Shown here piece after piece: positions 12,255 through 21,520 of a DNA stretch of 64,000 nt. How positions within the stretch are numbered: the stretch's first letter is position 1; each line of letters starts with the position of its first letter. The stretch covers positions 10,588,822 through 10,652,821 of the forward strand of contig OY783193.1 of assembly GCA_963678675.1 (NCBI GenBank). The letters are read 5' to 3'. The notes under the pieces were generated by a model. The model had not been told where the DNA came from, searched no databases, and was given only the letters and a program-made list of their open reading frames with translations. The DNA is from Xiphydria camelus. Lineage: Eukaryota > Arthropoda > Insecta > Hymenoptera > Xiphydriidae. The position numbers and the translations under genes were made by a program.

Positions 12255-13684
12255 GCTAGTGTCGAAAAAATGTTTCAAGAACATACGATATTACAAATTT
12301 TTAAGAATACAAATTCTTCATCGAAGGAGATATACCTAATCTTGATTCAAGAATACCGTCGTGGGAATAAGAAGAACTTTCCGTGCGAAAAAAAAAGACA
12401 ATTACTCGAGCCTATTAAATATTTTCTTGCGCAAAGAAAGCCACGGCTTGATCCTGAGATTATATCATGTTTCAGATCGAAGAAAATATTTTTCCGGCAC
12501 CAGCAATTATTTCTCTCGCTGTACTCGAGTTTCGTATCTTCTCCAAATCAAAATTGCGATCGAGAGACGAAGATCTCTGTTGCGTCTCCCCCGGCAAACC
12601 GAGTTATACAATATATCAACGCGCGCTCGTCTTTCGCGGTGGGCAAAAAGTCTACTCGCGCGCGCGCGCGCGCGTCGCGGGCGAGGCGACCGTAATACGC
12701 GACGCGCCTGCAAATGACCTTCTAATTGCACGCTACTTTGGATATTAACCGGAGACACGCGAGCGATCTCTCACCTCGCGCCACCGGCGCGATGCGTCTA
12801 TACCGACGCGAGGACGATGACTGGCGGATTCCGAAAACAACCGCGTTCATCCACCTGGCCGATCGTGACTGGCGTGAGGGAATTCGCGCTCGTGCGTCCG
12901 TGGGAATGACGGATCTAAATTTCTTCGCACGCGTGCAGGATGCGTATACGATTCGCGTGCGATATTTCGCCGGGCGTCGTTTATTTAATCGAGCCTCTTT
13001 TCGATCGGATTTGGTCGAAAGTGGAGGGCTACCGTAATTGAACGGGCGAGGGCAGGAAGGAGAAGAAAGGGAGGAGCGTTGCGAGGGAGATTCGGAGCGG
13101 GGGGAATTGTTCAAGGGTGAAATTGCGGCTTGAAACCGAGATTCGCACATCTGCGTATCGCGTGCAGTTCGCGTGCGATTTTTAGTGTGTATATTTAACT
13201 TGATTTTATGGAAATGTAGTAATCAGACGGGCGAAGAGAAAGGGAGATCGTTTGGATAAATAAAATTTCTTAAAAATGAAATTTTTCAGCGGGATATACT
13301 GCTCTATATAGAATCGTCGTCCCCGCGGAAGTAGATAGACTCGCTAACGAGTCGGACGGACGCGGGAAGAATTATACGAAAAGAGAAACCGTACGCACAC
13401 TTCGTGTGACGAATCGCGGAAGCTGTAAACCATTCCACGTGTACTTATCGCTATCGTATATTTATTTACTTGCGATCGTATAAACGGGAAAAGTCGTAAC
13501 GAAGGTTTTGCCCATCGAGATAATCACAGTTCATCGCGTGCGACAGTGTTTCCTCGTGCTGGCAGGAGGAAATCATTTAGTATACGCTCACTGATCGTGA
13601 TTATAACGGCAAAAAGTGATTTCTCATTATCGCGCTTATAAAAAAGTCTTTTAAATACCTGATTGTACCCACCGAGGTGAATAT
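12255..13684. other. Intergenic, no gene seen
   Basis: AT-rich at the left, then a CpG-rich stretch at about 12600-13150 with a CG alternation near 12656-12676. Overlapping frames on both strands at 12500-13150 show no domains. Confidence 0.55.
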
Positions 13685-13775
13685 TTAACACGTTGACTGC
13701 CACGTTGGTCCCATGGGACCAATAGGTAATATACTTTAACCCGGCAGCGTTAGTGGCTGGCAATCAACGTGTTAA
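13685..13775. mobile_element. 91-bp piggyBac-type MITE
   Basis: TTAA at 13685-13688 and 13772-13775 bounds inverted repeats CACGTTGACTGCCA and TGGCAATCAACGTG. The interior contains the palindrome GGTCCCATGGGACC. TTAA-CACGTTGA ends are typical of short piggyBac-derived elements in insects. Confidence 0.8.
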
Positions 13776-13794
13776 AAACGCATCGATATATACA

Positions 13795-14054
13795 TATATC
13801 TGTAGCAGAGAGATAAATAGTTGTAACTCCAATTTTACCCAATACTGAGTTAATATCATTTTCAAACTACACACTTTAAACTTGCTATTGCGGTAAACAA
13901 AGTCGTAAGTCCCGCTTTATTGGTTGCCAGTATTTTTAGTTTAGAAAAGGTAGTATCTCCATGTATCAGTGGGGTAAAGAAACACTTGTTTTGCTCACTA
14001 CTGAAAACTTTCTTTTATTGACATACGATTGTTTACCTCTCTGCTACAGATATG
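13795..14054. repeat. MITE of about 260 bp
   Basis: Inverted ends ATATCTGTAGCAGAGAGATA and ACCTCTCTGCTACAGATAT. The interior is AT-rich with no open frame. Superfamily not assigned. Confidence 0.7.
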
Positions 14055-14956
14055 TAGTGGCACCCGCATTCTTCGAAGGAAAGAAACAAAGATTAAAAAC
14101 TCGTCTCCGTAACTACGCGTAAAAACGAACGGACAAATTAGCCGACCTACGCACTCTCCGCAGACGCGCTTGCGGAGATAAGATTAATTACATTAAAAAC
14201 TCTAGCGGGAGAGCTTCACCGCCGTACAATATCTACAACGATTCATTGGTGGTTCACGGGGTTTTTCTTATCATTGCAGTGGATGCACCGTTCGACGAGT
14301 CAGCCGAGCGCAGCGCGGCGGGAAAAGAAAATGATCCCGATGAAGGAACTCGCAGTGAACTCGTCTAACGGAAGTGGCGGGGAGGGATCCTTCGAGAATG
14401 CAAAATCTTCGGCCAGGGGTTAAAGCGAGATGTGGATGAACAACGCTACCGCACCTGCATCCGCGTACCAAATGCACGTGCGAGCGGGTACCTGCAATTA
14501 CGGGGATATATGTATCGCACGGCCGTATGTACAACCGATAGGTACACGCTCATTACACATACGTCATTAGCCATCGCCGGGGCGAACCTGCAATCACACA
14601 CTTGTTATACCGCGGAAAGCGGATAACGATTTTTGCCGCGCAATTGCTCGGTAATTTGCCTAATTGCGTGCGTCCCGAAGCGGTCAGTTCGGCGGAGCGC
14701 CACGGTAGTTGGTACACGGATGCTGCGCTCGTTTTCCGCGGCGGGGACTGGGTATTTACAGAGGGATGTTTTCAGGGTGGAAAGTTCAATGAACCGATAT
14801 ATTTTACGAGGATTAAAATATTAATTTTTGCCGCAATTGGGGAAGCCACTGTATTTTTTGCTCAATCCCCACAGTTTTCCGTGAAATCTATGCTCGCCAT
14901 CGAGGAACGAGGAACGCGCCGCGCGCACTGTGCGACGCCGGGCGTCGCGCGCTCGC
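14055..14956. other. Intergenic, no gene seen
   Basis: GC-rich non-coding DNA leading into the region of dispersed dyad motifs. Overlapping open frames at 14600-15020 lack recognisable features. Confidence 0.5.
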
Positions 14957-15003
14957 GTTCTGTTCTCCCGGTAGAGCGTCGCGACGCCCGCGCTTTTTCG
15001 GCC
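14957..15003 (-). promoter_or_regulatory. 48-bp dyad motif, minus-strand copy 1
   Basis: Contains the perfect 12-bp dyad GCGTCGCGACGC at 14976-14987. On the minus strand it is followed by TCTACCGGGAGAACAG, matching the consensus right arm (CTAGCAGGGGAGCATG). The left arm has decayed. Confidence 0.6.
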
Positions 15004-15039
15004 GACATCTTGAAATAGTCCGAAAGCTCGATGCGCTCT

Positions 15040-15080
15040 CATGTTCCCCTGATGCCGGGGGCTGCTCGCAAGCAACCGCC
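15040..15080 (-). promoter_or_regulatory. 48-bp dyad motif, minus-strand copy 2 (decayed)
   Basis: On the minus strand: GCTTGCGAGCAG, then GGCATCAGGGGAACATGAG. Both arms are recognisable but the central dyad is lost. Confidence 0.45.
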
Positions 15081-15301
15081 GGGTGCTTTGTCTTATCGAA
15101 AGCTCCCTTGGTACACGTTCCTCCCTTTTCTTTTCGGGCGGAGACACCCGCGGGGATTAATAATAAAAAATACGTAAGCAACAAGTGTTGAACGGGTGAG
15201 CGGTACAATTTTATTTCGGCACGGCGCCGAAAGCTCCGCGCTTATTCGCGCGCTGCGGGGGTGTATATATTTTCCGGCCGGCGCGACGTTGAGAGGCGCT
15301 G

Positions 15302-15345
15302 TTATGCTGCCCTGGTGAAGCGTCCCGACGCCGATCGGCCGACGC
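15302..15345 (-). promoter_or_regulatory. 48-bp dyad motif, minus-strand copy 3
   Basis: On the minus strand: CGATCGGCGTCGGGACGC followed by TTCACCAGGGCAGCATAAC. One change in the dyad; the right arm is well kept. Confidence 0.55.
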
Positions 15346-15778
15346 CCCAAAACGTCGAAACCCCGCGACGATGTGAGGTGAGAGAGCGAGCTTTTAAAAT
15401 TCCGTAAGCTCGTTTGCCGGACGATTTAAAGTCGGCGATTGAAGCTTCCTCCTCGATAAGAAGCTTTCGTAGCGAGATAAATGGAGCGTACTTGAAAATA
15501 TTAAAGAGAAACATAGCAACAAAGTGTCCCTCCCCGAAGAGTCGTAGAGCAAGCAATAAAAAAGCTCGATACCTCTCGTACTTTTGTCTCGCTTTCGTAC
15601 TCTTAGCCTCTCTATCTATTCTTCTCTAGAAAAGGCAGGAGCCTATAAGGCAGTACGACGTCCGTTCCGTTTAGAACCCCGCTTGCACCCTGCCCCCTTC
15701 TTTTACCCCACAAGCATCTACTTTTCATCAATAGGGGTGAACCGTGCGTATATCAAGCGAGATGGAGCCGCGATCATT

Positions 15779-16150
15779 TCATGAGCTCCTAGTACGAAAT
15801 TCTTAAGCGCAACGTCGACGACAGAAATTTCAGTTTCGCGCGCGCCGCGCGGGGTTAAATTCTCGAAAGAATGTCGAGATGCATTGATAACATTCTTTTT
15901 TTCCCTTTCACGGAGCTATTTCCTTCCTAGTAGTAGTAAAGTCGGTTGAAAAGGTCTTTGTTATAGGAACATGAAAAAGAAGTCAATTTTTTTACATCAC
16001 AATTTCAAAATGTATTCATAAATTCAACGAAGCATCATCCCAACGGCCTTCATGCGTCCCTACTTCGACGTTCGATTTTTGTCAGACACGTCGACTCTTG
16101 GAAAGCGGCTCTATGCTCTCCTAGTAGGAAGTTTCGACTCTCGGCGAGGA
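15779..16150 (-). promoter_or_regulatory. Dyad motif, two decayed minus-strand copies
   Basis: At 16112-16150 the minus strand reads CTCGCCGAGAGTCGAAAC, then TTCCTACTAGGAGAGCATAG, aligning with the arms of the dyad motif. A weaker candidate lies at 15779-15810. Sequence between them has no other feature that I recognise. Confidence 0.4.
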
Positions 16151-16509
16151 GGACCCTTAAAACGCGGAAGCGCTGCTATGAGAAGCGAGGATGCACTTCT
16201 CGTCGCCTCCTGAGGACTTGATCGAGGGACGGGCGAAAAGCAGACCGCCGTACCCTCGGCGGACGGGTGAAATTTTCGAGGTGGATCCGGTCTATCCTGT
16301 TTCGCCTTCGTGTCAGGGACGTTCGGTGCGGAGAAAAGGCTTTAGCCTCGACACGAATGATTTTTTGTGCATCTACCGAACGGACGAGAGTGGGTAGTTA
16401 TTCCTCTCTCTCGAAACGGGGAATAATTGTTCCACTTAAATCTCGTGGAATTTAAATTCGAGCGTGTGTGTAGTGGAGAAATATTCGAAACGAGAATAAA
16501 AAACAATTA

Positions 16510-16900
16510 GGGTAAATCAACCAGATATTGGACACTTGAGCCTTTCACAAAATTTGAGACCGTGTTAAAAAGACATTTTTCTACCTAGAGAGATACGAGT
16601 GGTGGCTTGTTTCAATTGAAAATATATTGGCTTTGCATTCTAGTAACTTACAATTTTAAGGTGGAAATAATATAATTTTCAACAATAAAAAACTGGGATG
16701 AAGTCAAAAAACTCAGTTATTGGACAATGTTCTTAGTTTTTGGAAATACTCAATCCAGTAATCGTATAGTCAAGAATCAATAAGCCAGGTACGGTTCTTT
16801 GATAATATTTATTTAAGTAAAAACTAGGAATCTTGTTTTCATTTATTCAAATCAGACTGTCCAATAACTGCAAGGTGTCCGATAACTGGATGGTTTACCC
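16510..16900. mobile_element. GGGTAA-type TA-flanked MITE
   Basis: TA at 16508-16509 and 16901-16902 bounds ends GGGTAAATCAACCAGATATT and the imperfect complement (AACTGGATGGTTTACCC). Internally it repeats CAGTTATTGGACA three times. No transposase. TA flanks fit the Tc1/mariner superfamily. Confidence 0.75.
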
Positions 16901-17099
16901 TAAATGCTCTTTTTTAGTATCAATAGAATTCACATTGGAATATATTTTGTATAAAAATTAATCGTTTCGAAGAAACTTTCTACCGCTTCGCGAAGCTCTA
17001 GGTACACGTTGCTTTCCATTGACGTCTTTTCTCAAAAAGTAGTAATTGCGCGTCACATGCAATTATTTCTACCAATACACCAACCCCATTCGAGGAACC

Positions 17100-17969
17100 C
17101 CTCTATTCGCTCGACACGAACCCGTACCGCGAGTTCACCCCTACACTACTAGCCCGGTCTAACCGTCCTCCTATCCCGATATACATCCCTAATCCACAAC
17201 TGCGACGCTGACGGAGTGCTGTCACTTCCGTCAGGCGCACAGAGCGCGTTCTCCGGAACCGGACACCGCGCCACTATCGAACGTATCGTCCCCGACAGGT
17301 GTTCGTAATCGTCATCGGGGGCGCGACAGAAGTCTCCGTTCATGCTTCCTTAATCGCGGATTCCGCCCTCAAGCGACCGCGCAATCCTCGCCGACGGGCG
17401 TCGCGGCGCTCCCCGTTAGAAGTAGTCCGCCGAGCTTTCGACCCGAAGAAAGCTTCGTCGCTGTATACATGCATACCACCCGAGAACGCCCACCGCCGCC
17501 TGATGTACGCCTGGTGCGGCGCCAGTGAGTCTCTCGACCTGCAGCTCCGTGTCGAACAGGTGTGGGACACCCTCCGCGCGACCCTTTCGACGACGAAATT
17601 GCGGCGCGCGCGAAAGCTCAGGTGGAATCGGATTTCCAACGAACCCCGCGGGCAGCTTTTAACGCGGAGGCACCGAAGGATGGGACCTTCCGATCGCGCG
17701 GCGATGAAAACTGCCCACCTGTCGCTCACCGCTTGTCGCGGCTCGCCCGCAACGGGTTTCGCGCCCCGGCCATCAGCAGCGCGCGGGAGGTCGACGACGT
17801 CGGGCGTCGCCGGGCCAAGGTGCGCGCTTCGGGGCGTCGGCCGTCCAGCGTCGGGATACCCGGGCAGGAAAGCACACCGCGCGAGAAAGCTTCGCGGCTG
17901 ACGAGAAGCGTGGCGTTACTACTGCGACGCGGGAAACCGCTGATGTGCGGAGAGCCGTGCGCCGGTTGA
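17100..17969 (+). other. GC-rich segment with broken coding-like frames, unassigned
   Basis: Plus-strand frames read on through this segment in three successive phases. First comes an open stretch from about 17160 to 17308 (containing SAFSGTGHRATIERIVPDR). Then an overlapping frame from 17299 contains LMYAWCGASESLDLQLRVEQ. Then a frame to 17969 contains PFDDEIAARAKAQVESDFQ. Composition looks more protein-like than neighbouring frames, and phase shifts would fit a decayed gene or mobile element. I recognise no family. GC richness alone can keep frames open, so this may be chance. A decayed dyad-motif copy lies inside it. Confidence 0.25.
17836..17876 (+). promoter_or_regulatory. 48-bp dyad motif, first plus-strand copy (decayed)
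   Basis: Reads CGGCCGTCCAGCGTCGGGAT, then ACCCGGGCAGGAAAGCAC. It aligns with the motif in plus orientation, the reverse of the copies left of 16.2 kb. Confidence 0.4.
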
Positions 17970-18352
17970 GGTGGTGAAGGGGGTTTTTCGTGGAGTCGCG
18001 GTTGGGTGAGGAAGGGGTGGATTACCGGGGGACATTTTGAGATTTGATGAAAAAGTGTGTCGTAAGCCTGAGTGGTCTTGATGTAATTTGATATTTAACA
18101 TCTTCGCTGTGCGGACAAACCACAGATCTAGTGATCGAGCAAGGGGTGTCCTTGGTTTCTCGTCGAAGAACGCATTGAAGATAAGAATTTTTTGTTTAAA
18201 GACTCGATAGACAAAGAATGTCTCGTGATTTTTTCATCGGATGAAGGATAATTGCCCTTAAAAAGCATCCAAGAGCGTCGCCAACCGCGTCCGGCCGCCG
18301 CGACGACGAACCCGAAAAACCACCACTGAAGAGACGCGCCCCTGAGCGAGCA

Positions 18353-18396
18353 CTGCGGCGCCCTAGCGTCGCGACGCGCAACCCGGCGAGCATGCG
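18353..18396 (+). promoter_or_regulatory. 48-bp dyad motif, plus copy
   Basis: Perfect dyad GCGTCGCGACGC at 18366-18377, followed by GCAACCCGGCGAGCATGCG, a variant of the right arm. Confidence 0.55.
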
Positions 18397-18518
18397 AGTC
18401 GAGGGGTTCGCACGACGCCGGGGTCCGCCTGACGTCTGACAGAGTTGCCCGTCAATCGGAAGACGTCGTCTGACGTACCACGGGCTCAGGGATTTATGCG
18501 ACACAGGAGAGCGGGTGT

Positions 18519-18542
18519 GGCGTCGCGACGCGTCGCGACGCC
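18519..18542. promoter_or_regulatory. Two overlapping GCGTCGCGACGC dyads
   Basis: Two 12-bp dyads overlap inside a larger palindrome that opens GGCGTCGCGACGC and closes GCGTCGCGACGCC. A partial right arm (ACACAGGAGAGCGGG) lies just upstream. Confidence 0.5.
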
Positions 18543-18630
18543 ATCCTTGAAACGCCAATCTCGCGGGCAGAAGCCGCGCTTCGACGTCCTCCGCGGCTAG
18601 GAGAACAATACTGGCGAAGGATGTGATTAC

Positions 18631-18668
18631 CGTCGTCGGCGTCGTCGTCGTCGTCGTCGTCGTCGTCT
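18631..18668. repeat. (GTC)n microsatellite
   Basis: About 12 trinucleotide units, nearly uninterrupted. Confidence 0.9.
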
Positions 18669-18730
18669 TGACGGGACCGACGTCAAGCGTCGTTATGACG
18701 AAGTCGCGGATCAGGCGAGCAGCGCGGCGC

Positions 18731-18765
18731 GGAGCTGGCTGGCGTCGCGACGCTTCGGCTGTGTA
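18731..18765 (+). promoter_or_regulatory. 48-bp dyad motif, plus copy
   Basis: GAGCTGGCTG leads into the perfect dyad at 18742-18753. The right arm is weak. Confidence 0.5.
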
Positions 18766-19518
18766 CGCGTAATTATAGATTTTCGGAACGCGGGGGATGA
18801 AAATAGAACGCAGCTGCGCGCACGCGCGTACGTAGTTATATCTATGTATATTCGACGCGAGGGTCGATGGTGTACTGGAGCATCGACGACTGGCGACGCC
18901 TGGTGTCGAAGCGGAGAGGGAGTGTCGCTTGTATAGGGGATGGTAACGGGAGATCGATTCAGGAAATATGATTCCTCGCTACTCTCGATTAATAAATGAT
19001 ACGAATGCAGAGAATAATTGCTCCGTCGATGTTTCACGATGTAAATGCAAATGTATGCTGGAGCTCTCCGATCAATTAGAGTTTCTAGATCGTAGCTGTC
19101 GGCATATGGCGCGTATCTACCGACAGGTTTACCGACTCGGCTACAGCCGACATGGCACGTGCGTGAATCGTGGATTAAAAAAAGACGCCGGCCTCCGCGA
19201 AGACATTCGTTATACAGTCGCGAAGAGCGGAAGAAAAATACGTCTTCGCGGAAATTCATTGAAGCGTAAAAGAAACGGAGCCGAGAGTTTCGCAACGCGA
19301 CAGATGTACATTGTGCATCGAAGATCTCGTGTCCGAGGAGCTTACAAAGTTAAAACGACGTTGAAAACGTGTCCGTACACCGCGGAGCTTTTCCCCTTTC
19401 CCTCAAACTTCACCCCAGATCGAGAGACTCGGGGAGCTTTCCGTCGGTGCCGACGTATTAGGACAGTAGAATACCATCGACGAATAGTTCTTCCGCGTCT
19501 AGAATCGCGAGACCTTGC

Positions 19519-19576
19519 GAGCTTGCGCGATTTCAGGGTTGGCAGGCGTCGCGACGGCTTAACAGGGGAGCATACG
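19519..19576 (+). promoter_or_regulatory. 48-bp dyad motif, plus copy
   Basis: GAGCTTGCGCGATTTCAGGG, then GGCAGGCGTCGCGACGGC, then TTAACAGGGGAGCATACG. Both arms and most of the dyad are kept, with about 10 extra bases in the left arm. Confidence 0.65.
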
Positions 19577-19846
19577 GGGCGGGCTTCGTCGGGACGTCAA
19601 GCGTCCACGTGAAATAATAACACGGGGCAAGCGAGGCTCTCGAGTATCACGACGCGCAGCGCCGAGGGCGTCGGCGAGCTTTCCGAAAGCTCGTGGGTGG
19701 CGGAATGATATATTTATACCGCTATTACGAAAAAGCGCGATGCTTTCGGTAAGCTGTATTTCGGTCGTCGAATAGCATCGTAAGGCCTCTTACGAGCGAA
19801 AAGCACACTCAGTGTCCTTCAAACGAGGGTTCGTCGTCCCTGAGAG

Positions 19847-19892
19847 ATCTTGCGGTTGGAAAGCATCGCGAATTCGTAACAGGATAACATAT
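19847..19892 (+). promoter_or_regulatory. 48-bp dyad motif, plus copy (diverged)
   Basis: ATCTTGCGGTTGGAAAGCAT, CGCGAATT, CGTAACAGGATAACATATC. The arms are recognisable and the dyad has mutated. Confidence 0.55.
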
Positions 19893-19996
19893 CACAGCAA
19901 CGATTAACCGGGACCCTCGAATAGATTCCACAGTGAAAAGCTCGCCAAGAGCTTTTGTGTACAGGGCCGACCGATGACGGCGCGGCATTGATTTCA

Positions 19997-20046
19997 CGCG
20001 AGCTTGCGGTCGGTAAGCGTCGCGACGCTCTAGCAGGGGAGCATGC
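19997..20046 (+). promoter_or_regulatory. 48-bp dyad motif, best-preserved dispersed copy
   Basis: Left arm GAGCTTGCGGTCGGTAA, perfect dyad GCGTCGCGACGC, right arm TCTAGCAGGGGAGCATGC. I use this copy as the reference for the family. Confidence 0.75.
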
Positions 20047-20123
20047 TTTCGGAAGTGTGCTCAACACCTGATCGATTCCAATGATTACCCAATTATCCTT
20101 CGCGTATTATTGCTTTGGCTTAC

Positions 20124-20173
20124 GCGGGAGCTTGCGATCGGTAAACGTCCCGATTTTGTAGCAGGATAACACG
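20124..20173 (+). promoter_or_regulatory. 48-bp dyad motif, plus copy
   Basis: GGGAGCTTGCGATCGGTAAA, then CGTCCCGATTTTG, then TAGCAGGATAACACG. Arms kept, dyad mutated; 127 bp after the previous copy. Confidence 0.65.
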
Positions 20174-20274
20174 TTTCCCTTACGCGGGCTTTCGATATAT
20201 TGCAATTATCGAGTTTCGAATATTACGGGCTTTTCTTCGTTTACTCGAATCGAGTTTAATTATTGGTTCGATTT

Positions 20275-20323
20275 CGCGAGCTTGCGGTCGGTAAGCGTCG
20301 TGACCCTGTAGCAGGAAAACATG
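20275..20323 (+). promoter_or_regulatory. 48-bp dyad motif, plus copy
   Basis: GCGAGCTTGCGGTCGGTAAG, then CGTCGTGACCCTG, then TAGCAGGAAAACATG. 151 bp after the previous copy. Confidence 0.7.
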
Positions 20324-20711
20324 ATGCTGGGAGGTTCGATGAGTTTTAGAAGGCTTGTTTATGGAGAGCTTTCGCTTCTTGCTAATAAAAATATTAGGTA
20401 GGTATATTAAATGAGAATTTCGTGGAATTTTATTTGGCAAGCGTCATCGCTTCGCCATGAAGGCACATCTAAGTTTCTCCAATTTCGACGAAAATAAACG
20501 AAAAATGATACAGATTATTTCAAACAAACCTTAAAGCTTTTTAGGAATAATTATCGTCAATTTGTTTACATTTTAATTAACATTATACGTGGGAAAAGGG
20601 CTGATTTTTCATGAAATCAATGAATCGTCAGTTCATGTCGCCTAAAAACTATCGGGTGGATTAAAATTTTCGTAAAGCACCGTTTGCGCGGCTTTTACAG
20701 GGTCGCGATAT

Positions 20712-20760
20712 GAGAACTGGTGGTTTGCGGGAGTCGCATCACCCTAACAGGAACGCATAC
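20712..20760 (+). promoter_or_regulatory. 48-bp dyad motif, plus copy (diverged)
   Basis: GAACTGGTGGTTTGCGGGAG, then TCGCATCACC, then CTAACAGGAACGCATAC. Confidence 0.5.
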
Positions 20761-20990
20761 AGAGTCGAATGACGGGTTGGATACGGGGGCGGATCTTCAA
20801 AAGCCAGAGTTTTATCTATGGCGATATTATACCACGAATATCGAAAAAAAAGATATAATTTCCTTGTCCCTTGCAATCAATGAATGAAAAAATATCATCA
20901 CCAGAATTTAAAGCCTTATAATATCACTTACCAATGAAAAATACGAGAAAAAACAGCACGACTACAATAAACGAGCTTTCAACTAGGTGG

Positions 20991-21520
20991 GAACTTGCGG
21001 TCGGTAGGCGTCGCGGCACCCTAACAGGATACCACGTCCCTCGACAAAGGCGTCTCGACGATCCCCTTGAAAGGTGCCGCGTCCCATCGAGGTCTGACCG
21101 TACCACTTTCCGAGCTTGCGGTCGGTAGGCGTCGCGGCGCCCTAACAGGATACCACGTCCCTCGATGAAGGCGTCTCAACGATCCCCTTGAAAGGTGCCG
21201 CGTCCCATCGGGTCTGACCGTACCACTTTCCGAGCTTGCGGTCGGTAGGCGTCGCGGCGCCCTAACAGGATACCACGTCCCTCGATGAAGGCGTCTCGAC
21301 GATCCCCTTGAAAGGTGCCGCGTCCCATCGGGTCTGACCGTACCACTTTCCGAGCTTGCGGTCGGTAGGCGTCGCGGCGCCCTAACAGGATACCACGTCC
21401 CTCGACAAAGGCGTCTCGACGATCCCCTTGAAAGGTGCCGCGTCCTATCGAGGTCTGACCGTACCACTTTTCGAGCTTGCGGTCGGTAGGCGTCGCGACG
21501 CCCCATCAGGAGAACACGCA
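20991..21520 (+). repeat. 120-bp tandem array derived from the dyad motif
   Basis: Four full units (starts 20991, 21112, 21232, 21352; lengths 121, 120, 120, 121) and a fifth motif at 21473. Each unit begins GAGCTTGCGGTCGGTAGG (GAACTTGCGG in the first), has GCGTCGCGGC instead of the full dyad, then CCTAACAGGATACCACG, and about 70 bp of spacer now shared between units. The fifth copy restores the perfect dyad (21490-21501) and lacks the spacer. Units are nearly identical, so the expansion or homogenisation is recent. It is not a CRISPR: the whole unit repeats. Confidence 0.9.

Noticed and set aside
18968..19612. 214-residue plus-strand frame ending in a dyad-motif copy
   Set aside because: No recognisable domain. 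It ends within non-coding motif copies, and the peptide made by the motif (VGRRRDGLTGEH) recurs only because the DNA motif recurs without indels.
20991..21520. CRISPR array or repeat-protein gene
   Set aside because: The full 120-bp unit repeats rather than short repeats with unique spacers, and stop codons break the plus frames. Eukaryotic context.
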